Counted from the first letter of the stretch, positions 17,881-26,917 are shown. The stretch is 53,204 nucleotides of DNA from Gammaproteobacteria bacterium (GCA_018820925.1 JAHJNJ010000021.1:1-53204), one strand, 5' to 3'. Numbers and translations are program-made. Notes: generated by a model not told the origin, from the sequence alone.

Positions 17881-19145
17881 CCATGGAACTGAAAGCGCGC
17901 GAGGCACCGGCCCGTTATCAGGTCATGCTGGATGTTCAGCGTGTCAGGCCGGGGTATAAACAGACCGAGGTTGGGGTGATTCCGGAAGATTGGGATGCGC
18001 TGCCCTTTGCTGAGCTTTTTGAATTTAGAAACGGCGTCAACGCTGACAAAGCGTCATATGGCCAAGGGGTGCGCTTTATTAATGTCTTGGAACCGATAAC
18101 CTATTCGCATATCTACGGCCCAGAAATTACGGGTCAGGTTACGTTGCCAGTGGCCGTTGCTACTTCTTACGCAGTCCGGCGAGGGGATGTTCTCTTCAAT
18201 CGCACGTCTGAGACGCAGGATGAGGTTGGTTTGGCAGCAACCTATCTTGGAACTGAGCTAGTCGTGTTTGGTGGGTTCGTTATTCGCGGTCGCCCAACCG
18301 ACCAACGGTTCGACCCCATTTACTCGGGCTACGCACTGAGAGCGCCCATTATCCGATCACAGATCATTCCAATGGGGCAAGGCGCGATTCGCGCCAACAT
18401 TGGTCAGAAAAATCTGAGTCTTGTTGTTACACCAGTTCCTCCACTCCCCGAACAGCGAGCCATCGCTGCCGCGCTGTCGGATGTGGATGCGCTGCTCGCC
18501 AAGCTCGACCAACTCATCGCCAAGAAGCGCGACCTCAAACAGGCCGCCATGCAGCAACTCCTCACCGGCTCGACCCGCCTGCCGGGGTTTAGCGGGGAGT
18601 GGGAGGTAAAAACCATCGAAGAACTTGAGAAGATGGGTTTCGTTAAGCTTTCGCGTGGAAAAGTCATTTCAAAGAAGGATATTGAGCGTCATCCCGGTGA
18701 CTGTCCGATTTATTCCTCATCAGTGAAGAATGATGGCTTATTTGGTTGTTATGGCGAACACATGTTTGATGAGGAATTGATTACTTGGTCAGTCGATGGC
18801 GGGGGGCATTTTTTTCATAGAGCCAAGCACAAGTTTTCAGTGACCAATGTTTGTGGCTTTATGCGGGTGGATACATCAAAACTCGGTTATCGATTTTTAG
18901 CGGCACAACTCCAGCTTTTGCACAGCAATCTGAATTTTGATTATCAGGATAAGGCGCACCCAAGCGTAATTCGGAAAGCCTATTCAGTTTTTATTCCAGA
19001 CTTGGAAGAACAAACCGCCATCGCCGCCATCCTTTCCGACATGGACACCGAACTCGCCGCCCTCGAAGCCCGCCGCGCCAAGATCCGCGACCTCAAGCAG
19101 GGCATGATGCAGGAGTTGCTGACGGGACGCATCCGGCTGATTTAG
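17877..19145 (+). CDS. hsdS: Type I restriction-modification specificity subunit HsdS
   Basis: 422 residues from the ATG that overlaps the hsdM stop (ATGA); the open frame upstream of it is a shadow of hsdM. Two target-recognition domains (about 45-180 and 240-370) are each followed by the conserved helical repeat: PLPEQRAIAAALSDVDALLA with KKRDLKQAAMQQLLTGS, then LEEQTAIAAILSDMDTELAA with KIRDLKQGMMQELLTGR. This is the standard pseudo-symmetric HsdS layout, specifying a bipartite site. The TRD bases are more AT-rich than the conserved repeats, as is usual for exchanged TRDs. The recognition site cannot be read from sequence. Confidence 0.93.
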   Translation: MTMELKAREAPARYQVMLDVQRVRPGYKQTEVGVIPEDWDALPFAELFEFRNGVNADKASYGQGVRFINVLEPITYSHIYGPEITGQVTLPVAVATSYAVRRGDVLFNRTSETQDEVGLAATYLGTELVVFGGFVIRGRPTDQRFDPIYSGYALRAPIIRSQIIPMGQGAIRANIGQKNLSLVVTPVPPLPEQRAIAAALSDVDALLAKLDQLIAKKRDLKQAAMQQLLTGSTRLPGFSGEWEVKTIEELEKMGFVKLSRGKVISKKDIERHPGDCPIYSSSVKNDGLFGCYGEHMFDEELITWSVDGGGHFFHRAKHKFSVTNVCGFMRVDTSKLGYRFLAAQLQLLHSNLNFDYQDKAHPSVIRKAYSVFIPDLEEQTAIAAILSDMDTELAALEARRAKIRDLKQGMMQELLTGRIRLI

Positions 19146-19172
19146 GAAAAACATAATGGAGGCTACGAAACT

Positions 19173-19709
19173 ATGCTGAATCGGTTTGCCAAGTTCCTGC
19201 TTGTTGCCACTTCGCTATCCCCGATCCTGGGGGCTGTTGCCGTCAATCAATATTCGCTTGGCAAGCCGATGGCTATGTGGCTGCCGTGGCTTGTCGTTGC
19301 CCTTCTGCTGGTGTTTATCTGCTGGGGGCTGCTTCACTATTCAGCCAAGAGTGCGCAAAAGCAGACTGTGCGCGTTGCGGAGTTCGAGAACAATGACAAG
19401 GAGGTACTTTCCTTTCTGCTGGCCTATCTGCTGCCGGTCCTTTCGTCAAAGGACATGGCGTTTGACGGCCAATGGATGACTGGCGCCTACGTTATTGCCG
19501 TCATTTTTCTGGTCATCGTGCATGCCGGCATTTTCCATTTCAATCCGGTCATGGGGTTGTTGGGGTACCACTTCTACGGGGTCAAGAACAGCGATGGTGT
19601 GGCTGTGCTGGTCATCAGCAGACCGGAACTGCGCCGCCCCGGCATAGACGTGGAAACCGTTCGGCTTGCGCATAACATTTACTTGAACACGGGAGAGGCA
19701 GATGCTTGA
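19173..19709 (+). CDS. kwaA: KwaA-like membrane protein of a Kiwa anti-phage system
   Basis: 178 residues with four predicted membrane segments (about 6-25, 34-54, 77-93 and 103-124) and a soluble C-terminal tail. GGAGG precedes the start by a normal distance. It overlaps the next gene, a DUF4868 protein, by eight bases. KwaA of Kiwa is a four-helix inner-membrane protein paired with DUF4868 KwaB, so the call rests on topology, length and partner rather than on sequence motifs I can name. It would sense phage attachment or injection at the membrane together with KwaB. Confidence 0.75.
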   Translation: MLNRFAKFLLVATSLSPILGAVAVNQYSLGKPMAMWLPWLVVALLLVFICWGLLHYSAKSAQKQTVRVAEFENNDKEVLSFLLAYLLPVLSSKDMAFDGQWMTGAYVIAVIFLVIVHAGIFHFNPVMGLLGYHFYGVKNSDGVAVLVISRPELRRPGIDVETVRLAHNIYLNTGEADA

Positions 19710-20583
19710 GAATTTTCAGCTTGCAGTCATTGCGAAACGGAGCGGACAGATACGTCTCTTCCAGATACCGCTACACCAGGATTTGCAGGTGATGCTTGCC
19801 GAAAGCTGGGGCGAGCAATATCAGAGCTTCGCAGGCAATGTGCAGGAGGTCGATTTTGACGCCGGGTACAACCCGGAAGATCACGAACGTTTTGCGCTGC
19901 ATGGCTATGAACTGCCTGTCTGGCTCGAAAATGAAAACAGTCAAACAGTGGCGATGCTCGATCCCATCAGCCAGCATGAGGACGTTATCGAGTCCATCAA
20001 GGGCATCGTGGCGTTTGCGCGGGACGACGATGGTGAAGAGTTGATGTTGTTCCAGAACTTCAGCCGTACCCATGTAATCCGCCCAGGACGCTTCTTGTTT
20101 CTGCAAAACAATACTTACGAGACAGCGCAACGTCCGGGTCTTGCGCTGGATGGGAAGCTGAGTGCGGTGTATTCAATGACAACACGGAAGTTGCTGTTCC
20201 AGAATTTCCGCACGACCAATACCTTCCTGCCGCTTTCGGAGTTCTATGAGGAAGCGACCGAGAATGAAATCCGCGAGGTGCTAAGCCATGACTTGTTGGA
20301 GCCGGAGGACGCAGATGCACTGGTAACGGAAAGCAATCAGTGGTTCCGGAAGCGGTTTGCCATGCTCAGGGATTCCGGAATCCTGGATAACTACAGTGCG
20401 AGGCAGATCAAGGCGCATGCAAATGGCTATGAAATTGACATCAAGGTCAGGAACAACAAGATCGTGTTTCCGGCTGACAAACCCGCCGCCAAGCGCCTGC
20501 TCCAGTTCCTGAATGAAGAACTTTATCGCGGGCCAATCACGGAAACGCTTTACGAGACAAACTCAAAGCGTGAAGCCGATTAA
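19702..20583 (+). CDS. kwaB: KwaB-like (DUF4868) protein of a Kiwa anti-phage system
   Basis: 293 residues. The C-terminal half has the DUF4868 pattern: a hydrophobic strand with LLFQNFRTTNTFLPLSEFY, YEEATENEIREVLSHDLL, then KRLLQFLNEELYRGPITETL and YETNSKR at the end. These are the signature blocks of the KwaB family. Length is close to known KwaB proteins (about 310). KwaB is cytoplasmic, binds DNA and acts with membrane-bound KwaA against phage replication and late transcription. The pair sits between hsdS and the DUF6088 regulator inside the RM locus, so it is co-directional with restriction genes. Confidence 0.87.
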   Translation: MLENFQLAVIAKRSGQIRLFQIPLHQDLQVMLAESWGEQYQSFAGNVQEVDFDAGYNPEDHERFALHGYELPVWLENENSQTVAMLDPISQHEDVIESIKGIVAFARDDDGEELMLFQNFSRTHVIRPGRFLFLQNNTYETAQRPGLALDGKLSAVYSMTTRKLLFQNFRTTNTFLPLSEFYEEATENEIREVLSHDLLEPEDADALVTESNQWFRKRFAMLRDSGILDNYSARQIKAHANGYEIDIKVRNNKIVFPADKPAAKRLLQFLNEELYRGPITETLYETNSKREAD

Positions 20584-21030
20584 TGGTGGGGAATGGATCG
20601 GAGGCGGCGGTGCCGTCGACGAGCTTCAGGATGGTGAAGGGGTGAGGGGGCGACCGGTGCTGGGTGGTTTCGGCATGTGCGGGCTGCGTTTTCGAGATAA
20701 TTTCCCAGTCGAAATTTTGCAATTCAATGATTCGGCGAATAAATTCTGCCTGAATTCGAGATAATCTTTTGCGCTTCTGCAAATAATTGCCGGGGCGCGC
20801 TTTACGTTTCTGAGAATAAGGCGGTGCGCTATTTTAGATTTCGCGTGTTTTTGAGAATAAGCACGAAGCTTGTTTTAGTTTTTTGCGAAAACCTGAAATA
20901 AGCGATTTTTCTGTTCATGACGATCCTGCGCTTTGCGGGGCTGGTTTCTTGGCAGTTTCCTTTTATCCCGAGCCGTGCTATTTTCAGCAAAACGATGTGG
21001 TTTTCCTGAAAAAGATTTCATGGAAATGAA
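20584..21030 (+). promoter_or_regulatory. Regulatory spacer with 41-bp tandem operator-like repeats
   Basis: This 447-base stretch has no convincing gene. Its distal part carries TGAGAATAAG at 20811-20820 and 20852-20861 and CTGAAATAAG at 20893-20902, exactly 41 bases apart. Copies 1 and 2 continue with a spaced GC..TTTTAG half, making an imperfect inverted repeat of the form AATAAGC...GCTTGTTTT. Related TTCGAGATAAT sites lie at 20691-20701 and 20755-20765. The site precedes an AbiEi-like DNA-binding gene, so autoregulation is likely. GCTTTACGTTTCTG at 20799-20812 also occurs before the gene at 30974. Confidence 0.6.
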
Positions 21031-21639
21031 ATGCAAGCGATTGAACAATCGATAATTTCAAGAATTTACGGGCGCGGGAGGGGTTGGGCGTTCACCAAGA
21101 CCGATTTTGTGGCTGAGTTCGGGGAGGTGAACATCCACCAGGCGCTTTCTTCGCTGGCGAAGGCGGGGACGATACGTCGCACCTGCCGGGGGGTGTATGA
21201 CTATCCCCGCTACAGTGAATTGTTGAAGCAGGTGTTGAGCCCGGATATGGATCAGGTGGCACAGGCGCTGGCGCGCAAGTTCAACTGGCGCATTCTGCCA
21301 TCGGGCGATGCGGCGCTGAATCTGCTGGGGCTCTCCACGCAGGTACCGGGCAAGTGGATTTATCTTTCCGACGGTCCCAGCCGCGAGTATGAGATTGGCA
21401 AACACACGCTGGTATTTCGCAAGTCGCCGTTGAAGGATGTGGGCTTCAAATACCGCGAGAGCGGGCTGGTGGTGCTGGCGCTCAAGGCGCTGGGCAAGGA
21501 TCGGGTGGATGATGCCGTGATTGCAACGATCCGGCAGCAATTGGATGCCAAGGCTTGCGAGCGCATGCTGAAGGATGCGCGCTCATCGACAGGCTGGATT
21601 TTTCAGATCATCAAGCAGTTGTGCGGGGAGCGCGGCTGA
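21031..21639 (+). CDS. DUF6088 (AbiEi-antitoxin-like) transcriptional regulator
   Basis: 202 residues. The N-terminal winged-helix resembles AbiEi antitoxins: SIISRIYGRGRGWAFTKTDF, then VNIHQALSSLAKAGTIRRTC and GVYDYPRYS, the classic 'no HTH mismatch' block of DUF6088. The C-terminal domain (WRILPSGDAALNLLGLSTQ) is the AbiEi C-terminal type. AbiEi proteins normally precede an AbiEii nucleotidyltransferase; here none follows and the next gene is an AlbA_2/HATPase protein. It may be a stand-alone regulator of the RM locus. The 41-bp repeats upstream are candidate operators. Confidence 0.85.
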   Translation: MQAIEQSIISRIYGRGRGWAFTKTDFVAEFGEVNIHQALSSLAKAGTIRRTCRGVYDYPRYSELLKQVLSPDMDQVAQALARKFNWRILPSGDAALNLLGLSTQVPGKWIYLSDGPSREYEIGKHTLVFRKSPLKDVGFKYRESGLVVLALKALGKDRVDDAVIATIRQQLDAKACERMLKDARSSTGWIFQIIKQLCGERG

Positions 21640-21673
21640 TGGACAAAACGTTTGCCAGAAAGGCTAAGCTGCC

Positions 21674-23032
21674 ATGAAAGAAAATCAGATCGTCGAATGG
21701 AAGCAATCTTGGCGCGATGAATATCTGAAATGGATATGCGGTTTTGCCAATGCGCAGGGCGGCACGCTGGTGATCGGCAAGAATGACAAGGGCGAGGTGC
21801 TGGGCATCGCCAATGCGGCGAAGTTGCTGGAGGATATTCCCAACAAGGTGCGGGATGTTCTGGGCATGGTGGTGCCGGTGAACCTGCACAGCGAGGGCAG
21901 CAAAGACTGGCTGGAAATTGTGGTGGATGCTTACCCCAGCCCGATCAGTTACAAGGGCGAGTATCACTACCGTAGCGGCAGCACCAAACAGGAGTTGAAG
22001 GGCGCGGCGCTGGATAAGTTTTTGCTGCAAAAGCGGGGCAGGCGCTGGGATGGTGTGCCGGTGCCGGGATTCCACGCGGGGGATTGCAGCCCGTCGGCTT
22101 TCGGGCTATTCAAGGCCAGGGCGATCAAGAGCGGACGTTTGAGCGCGGAGGTGTTGCATGATGGCGACGATGCGTTGCTCGAAAATTTGCAGCTCAAGGA
22201 AGGCAGCTATCTTAAACGCGCGGCGGCTTTGTTGTTCTGTGACCAGCCGGAAAAATTCGCCAGCGGCGCTTACATAAAAATCGGTTTCTTTGTGACCGAC
22301 GACGATTTGCGTTATCAGGACGAAATCCACGGCAACTTGTTCGAGCAGGTCGAAAAGGCGCTGGAGCTTTTGTTTACAAAATATCTGAAAGCCTACATCA
22401 ACTACGAGGGGCTTCAACGAGTAGAGGCGTTCCTGTTCCCCTATCCAGCTCTCCGCGAGGCCTTGCTCAATGCGGTGGTACACAAGGACTACAGCAGCGG
22501 CATCCCGGTTCAAATCAGTGTTTATGACGATAGGATTGTGCTCTGGAGTTCCGGGCAATTGCCGCAGGACTGGACGCTGGAGCGACTCCTGGGCAAACAT
22601 CCTTCGGCCCCCTACAACCCGCTTATCGCCAATGCTTTCTTTCGTGCAGGTTATATTGAGTCGTGGGGGCGAGGCATCGAGAAAATCAATCGCGAGTGCA
22701 GGGAGCATGACATTGCGCCGCCCCTTTACGACTACGGGATGTCAGGTTTGATGATGACTTTTCAGGCCAATCCTAAGCATTTAGTGGGGAGTGATTCTGA
22801 AAAAACTTCGGTGAAAACTTCGGTGAAAACTTCGGTGAAAACTTCGGTGAAAACGCCGATGAGAATTCTTGAGCTGCTGGAAGCCAATCCCCACATGACG
22901 CTTGCCGAGGTCGCTGCCAACATAGGCAAGACACTGCGCGCTGTAGAACTCGCCAGTTCAAAGTTGGTAAAAGAGGGACGGTTGAAACACATTGGCCCGC
23001 AAAAAGGCGGTTACTGGGAGATAACGAAATGA
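21674..23032 (+). CDS. AlbA_2 domain and HATPase_c_4 ATP-binding regulator
   Basis: 452 residues. The N-terminus is an AlbA_2 (Schlafen-like) domain: VEWKQSW, ICGFANAQGGTLVIGKNDKG and YRSGSTKQEL. The middle has the HATPase-like block YPALREALLNAVVHKDYS and SWGRGIEKINREC typical of the RecG-like/transcriptional-regulator family. A low-complexity TSVK repeat (about 378-393) leads to a C-terminal winged helix (TLAEVAANIGKTLRAVELAS). Such genes are frequent within type I RM loci. It follows the DUF6088 gene by 34 bases and overlaps hsdR by ATGA, so it is co-translated with hsdR. Probable role: regulator, or RNA/DNA sensing in defence; not established. Confidence 0.85.
   Translation: MKENQIVEWKQSWRDEYLKWICGFANAQGGTLVIGKNDKGEVLGIANAAKLLEDIPNKVRDVLGMVVPVNLHSEGSKDWLEIVVDAYPSPISYKGEYHYRSGSTKQELKGAALDKFLLQKRGRRWDGVPVPGFHAGDCSPSAFGLFKARAIKSGRLSAEVLHDGDDALLENLQLKEGSYLKRAAALLFCDQPEKFASGAYIKIGFFVTDDDLRYQDEIHGNLFEQVEKALELLFTKYLKAYINYEGLQRVEAFLFPYPALREALLNAVVHKDYSSGIPVQISVYDDRIVLWSSGQLPQDWTLERLLGKHPSAPYNPLIANAFFRAGYIESWGRGIEKINRECREHDIAPPLYDYGMSGLMMTFQANPKHLVGSDSEKTSVKTSVKTSVKTSVKTPMRILELLEANPHMTLAEVAANIGKTLRAVELASSKLVKEGRLKHIGPQKGGYWEITK
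22802..22849 (+). repeat. Four perfect 12-bp tandem repeats in the AlbA_2 gene
   Basis: AAAACTTCGGTG is repeated four times without mismatch, followed by a degenerate fifth copy. The unit is a multiple of three, so copy-number change would alter the length of the TSVK linker without shifting the frame. It sits just before the C-terminal winged-helix domain. Confidence 0.95.
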
Positions 23033-26000
23033 GCCTCATCGGCCAGCCGGAGCGCGCAACACAGAACCGTGTCGTCGCACTGTTCCGCGACCGCCTGCAC
23101 TACGACTATCTGGGCGACAAGACCGAACTCGACAACCTCAACATCGAGCCTGAGTTGCTCGCCGCCTGGCTGCAAAAGCAGGGCGTGAGCGAGACACTGA
23201 TCAAGCGCGCGCTACACAAGCTGAACAACGCCGCGACCGACACCGGCAAACATCTCTATGACCGCAACAAGGAAGTTTATGACCTGCTGCGCTACGGCGT
23301 GAAGGTGCAGCCCGAGGCGGGCGAGAACCATGTCACGGTGTGGCTGATCGACTGGAAGCGCCCGGAGAACAACCACTTTGCCGTCGCCGAGGAGGTGACG
23401 GTGAAGGGGGCGGATGCGAAGGCCAGCACCAAGCGCCCGGATGTGGTGATCTACGTCAACGGCATCGCGCTGGGTGTGCTGGAGCTGAAACGCTCCACCG
23501 TGTCGGTGGCCGAGGGCATCCGCCAGAATCTGGACAACCAGAAGAAGGAATTCATCCAGCCATTTTTTTCGACCATGCAGTGGCTGATGGCGGGTAACGA
23601 CAGCGAGGGGCTGCGCTACGCCACCATAGCGACGCCGGAAAAATATTATCTGAAGTGGGTGGAAGAAAGCGGCCTGCATGCGGGGGAAGCGAACCTGCTC
23701 GAACGCCATCTGTTGCAGGTGTGCGAGAAGGCGCGACTACTGGAGCTGATCCACGATTTCGTGGTGTTTGATGCGGGCACCAAAAAAGTTTGCCGCCAGA
23801 ACCAGTATTTCGGCGTGAAGGCGGCACAGGAATATATCCGCCGCCGCGAGGGCGGCATCATCTGGCATACGCAGGGCAGCGGCAAATCGCTGACCATGGT
23901 GTGGCTGGCGAAGTGGATACGCGAAAACCGCGAAGGTGCGCGGGTGCTGATCATTACCGACCGCACCGAACTGGATGAGCAGATCGAGAAGGTGTTTCTG
24001 GGCGTCAACCAGAAGATTTACCGCACCAAGAACAGCGACGACCTGATCGACAAGCTGAACGGCGCCACCGAATCGCTGCTGTGCTCGCTGGTGCACAAGT
24101 TTGGCCGTCAGGGAAATGGTGATGCGGAAGGTGATGAAGGAACAAAAGCCTTCATCGAATCTATCCAGAAGCTGCCTGCGGACTTCAAGGCCAAGGGCGA
24201 TATTCATGTGTTCGTGGATGAGTGCCACCGCACCCAGTCGGGCGATTTGCACAAGGCCATGAAGAAGCTGTTGCCCAATGCGCTGTTCATCGGTTTCACC
24301 GGTACGCCGCTGTTGAAGGCGGACAAGCAGAAGAGCATCGAGGTGTTTGGTCGTTACATCCACACCTACAAGTTCGATCAGGCGGTGCGCGAGGGTGTGG
24401 TGCTGGATTTGCGTTACGAGGCGCGCGACATCGACCAGACGCTGACCAACAAGGACAAGATAGATCAGTGGTTCGAGGCCAAGACCAAGGGGCTGAACGA
24501 TCTGGCGCGCGCGCAACTGAAGCAGAAATGGGGCACGATGCAGCGGGTGCTTTCCAGCCAGGACAGGCTGGAGAAGATCGTCGCCGACATCCTGATGGAC
24601 ATGAGCACCAAGCCGCGCCTGATGGATGGCCACGGCAACGCGATGCTGGTGGCGGGCAGCATCTACGAGGCGTGCAAGTTCTACGAGCTGTTCGCCAAAG
24701 GGGAGCTGAAAGGCAAGTGCGCGATTGTCACCAGTTACGCGCCGAGCGTGGCGAATGCCAAGGGCGAGACGACCGGCGAGGGGGATACCGACAATCTCTT
24801 CAAGTACGGCGTTTATCGCCAGATGCTGGCCGACTGGTTTAATGAAGCCCCCGAGTCCGCGATCAACAAGGCCGAGAAATTCGATCTGGAGGTCAAGAAG
24901 AAATTCATTGATGAGCCGGGGCAGATGAAGCTGCTGATCGTGGTGGATAAGCTGCTCACTGGCTTCGATGCGCCCTCGGCCACCTATCTTTACATAGACA
25001 AGCAGATGCGCGACCACGGCTTGTTCCAGGCGATCTGCCGCGTCAACCGGCTGGATGGCGACGACAAGGAATACGGCTACATCATCGACTACAAGGATTT
25101 GTTCAAGAGTCTGGAAGGTGCGGTGGAGGATTACACCAGCGGCGCGCTGGACGGCTATGACAAGGAAGATGTGGCAGGCCTGTTGGAGAACAGGCTGGAC
25201 AAGGCACGGGAAGATTTGGAGGAGGCGCGCGAGGCGATCAAGGCGCTGTGCGAGACGGTGGATTTGCCGAAGGATTCGGCGGCCTATTTGCATTACTTCT
25301 GCGCCAGGGATTCCGGCAACGCCGAGCAACTCAAGGACAACGAGCCGAAGCGGCTGAAGCTCTACAAATTCACCGCCGCGCTGTTGCGCGCCTATGCCGG
25401 CATTGCTGGCGAACTGGCCGAGGCGAAATTCAAGCCCGACGAGATCGAGAAGATCAAGGCCGAGGTTGATCACTACGCCAAGGTGCGCGACGAAGTGCGG
25501 CTCGCAAGCGGCGACTATATTGACCTCAAGGCATACGAGCCAGCCATGCGCCACCTGATCGACACCTACATCCGCGCCGAGGAGAGCGAGAAGATTTCCT
25601 CCTTCGACGACATCAGCCTGATTCAGTTGATCGTCGAGCGCGGCCCCGACGCGGTGAATGCACTGCCCAAGGGTATTCGGAAGAGCGAGGAAGCTGTCGC
25701 CGAAACCATCGCGAACAACGTGCGCAAACTCATCATCAACGAGTCGCCGGTTGATCCTGCTTACTACGAGAAGATGTCCAAGCTGCTGGATGCCCTGATA
25801 GAGCAACGTCGCAAGGGGGTGGTGAGCTACAAGGAGTATCTCGACAAAATCGCCGCGCTGACCAAGCAGGCCACGATGCCGGGCGGTGGTGGCGGTTATC
25901 CACCAAGCGTGAAGACGTCGGCGCAGCGGGCGCTTTACAACAATCTGGGCAAGAATGAAGCATTGGCTTTGCGCGTAGATAATGCCGTGCATGAAAGCCG

Positions 26001-26199
26001 ACAGAATGGTTGGCGCAGCAACCAGATCAAGACGCAACGTGTGCGGATCGCGATCAGGCATGTTTTGGCGACAGTGATTCCCGCTGATCGGGGTTTGGCT
26101 GCACAGGAGAGCGATGACCTGGTCAGGCCAGCGCCGCTGGATTTGGAAAAAGAAACTGATCGCATACTCGATCTGGCGAAGAATCAAAATGATTACTGA
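23029..26199 (+). CDS. hsdR: Type I restriction endonuclease subunit HsdR
   Basis: 1056 residues. The N-terminus holds the PD-(D/E)XK nuclease (RPDVVIYVNG then LGVLELKR, about 142-163). The SF2 motor follows: Walker A HTQGSGKSLTMVW (about 279-291), motif II VDECHR, motif III GFTGTPL, and later VVDKLLTGFDAPS and FQAICRVNRLD. The C-terminal helical region contacts the MTase core. All catalytic residues for DNA cleavage and translocation appear present. It starts inside the stop of the AlbA_2 gene (ATGA) and its end overlaps the metallopeptidase start. It is separated from hsdM-hsdS by four genes, an unusually loose order. Confidence 0.95.
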   Translation: MSLIGQPERATQNRVVALFRDRLHYDYLGDKTELDNLNIEPELLAAWLQKQGVSETLIKRALHKLNNAATDTGKHLYDRNKEVYDLLRYGVKVQPEAGENHVTVWLIDWKRPENNHFAVAEEVTVKGADAKASTKRPDVVIYVNGIALGVLELKRSTVSVAEGIRQNLDNQKKEFIQPFFSTMQWLMAGNDSEGLRYATIATPEKYYLKWVEESGLHAGEANLLERHLLQVCEKARLLELIHDFVVFDAGTKKVCRQNQYFGVKAAQEYIRRREGGIIWHTQGSGKSLTMVWLAKWIRENREGARVLIITDRTELDEQIEKVFLGVNQKIYRTKNSDDLIDKLNGATESLLCSLVHKFGRQGNGDAEGDEGTKAFIESIQKLPADFKAKGDIHVFVDECHRTQSGDLHKAMKKLLPNALFIGFTGTPLLKADKQKSIEVFGRYIHTYKFDQAVREGVVLDLRYEARDIDQTLTNKDKIDQWFEAKTKGLNDLARAQLKQKWGTMQRVLSSQDRLEKIVADILMDMSTKPRLMDGHGNAMLVAGSIYEACKFYELFAKGELKGKCAIVTSYAPSVANAKGETTGEGDTDNLFKYGVYRQMLADWFNEAPESAINKAEKFDLEVKKKFIDEPGQMKLLIVVDKLLTGFDAPSATYLYIDKQMRDHGLFQAICRVNRLDGDDKEYGYIIDYKDLFKSLEGAVEDYTSGALDGYDKEDVAGLLENRLDKAREDLEEAREAIKALCETVDLPKDSAAYLHYFCARDSGNAEQLKDNEPKRLKLYKFTAALLRAYAGIAGELAEAKFKPDEIEKIKAEVDHYAKVRDEVRLASGDYIDLKAYEPAMRHLIDTYIRAEESEKISSFDDISLIQLIVERGPDAVNALPKGIRKSEEAVAETIANNVRKLIINESPVDPAYYEKMSKLLDALIEQRRKGVVSYKEYLDKIAALTKQATMPGGGGGYPPSVKTSAQRALYNNLGKNEALALRVDNAVHESRQNGWRSNQIKTQRVRIAIRHVLATVIPADRGLAAQESDDLVRPAPLDLEKETDRILDLAKNQNDY

Positions 26200-26917
26200 G
26201 ACCCGCCACATCAACGTCGGCAGCATCAAGGTCGAGGTGGTGCGCAAGGACATCAAGAACCTGCATCTGGGTGTTTACCCTCCCCATGGCCGCGTGCGCA
26301 TCGCCGCGCCGCTGGTGGTGAGCGATGAGGCGGTGCGCCTTGCGGTGATCGACAAGCTGGGCTGGATCAAACGGCAGAAAGCCAAGTTCGCCGAGCAGCC
26401 GCGCCAGTCACAACGCGAAATGGTGAACGGCGAGAGCCACTATTTTCTGGGTCGCCGCTATCGCCTGCGCGTGCATGAGCACAACGCGCAGCCCCAAGTG
26501 TCTATCCGTGGCATTGCCTCCCTCGATCTGTTTGTGCGCTCCGGCACTAGCATCGAGCAGCGCGAGGCCATCTTGTTTCGCTGGCATCGCGAGCAACTCA
26601 AGGCGCTGATTCCGCCCCTGCTGGAAAAATGGCAACCTATCCTGGGTGTGCAAGTCGCTGACTGGGGCATCAAGAAGATGAAAACCAAGTGGGGTAGCTG
26701 CAACGCCGCCGCCCACCGCATCTGGTTCAATCTGGAGTTGGCCAAAAAGCCGGTGCAATGCCTGGAATACATCGTGGTGCATGAACTGGTGCATCTGCTG
26801 GAACGGCATCACAACGAACGCTTCACTGAGTTGATGGAGAAGCACATTCCGTTGTGGCGGCAATATCGGGATATGTTGAACCAGATGCCGCTGGGGCATG
26901 AGGAATGGGATTATTGA
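26189..26917 (+). CDS. YgjP-like (DUF45) zinc metallopeptidase
   Basis: 242 residues from the ATG at 26189, which lies within the last codons of hsdR (11-base overlap); this start is preferred to an upstream in-frame ATG because that part is an hsdR shadow. It has the DUF45 pattern: N-terminal strand-rich part (VYPPHGRVRIAAP, AVIDKLGWIKRQKAKF), the conserved KMKTKWGSCN and the zinc site YIVVHELVHLLERHHNERF (HExxH). Such genes are common directly after hsdR in type I loci. The function in restriction is unknown; regulated proteolysis of HsdR is one idea but inference. Confidence 0.9.
   Translation: MITETRHINVGSIKVEVVRKDIKNLHLGVYPPHGRVRIAAPLVVSDEAVRLAVIDKLGWIKRQKAKFAEQPRQSQREMVNGESHYFLGRRYRLRVHEHNAQPQVSIRGIASLDLFVRSGTSIEQREAILFRWHREQLKALIPPLLEKWQPILGVQVADWGIKKMKTKWGSCNAAAHRIWFNLELAKKPVQCLEYIVVHELVHLLERHHNERFTELMEKHIPLWRQYRDMLNQMPLGHEEWDY

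Noticed and set aside
22802-22849. Possible CRISPR or phase-variable array
   Set aside because: Units are contiguous 12-mers with no spacers, and 12 is a multiple of 3, so neither a CRISPR nor an on/off switch.
23737-26256. 839-codon antisense frame in hsdR
   Set aside because: Mirrors the hsdR codon structure; hsdR has all nuclease and motor motifs.
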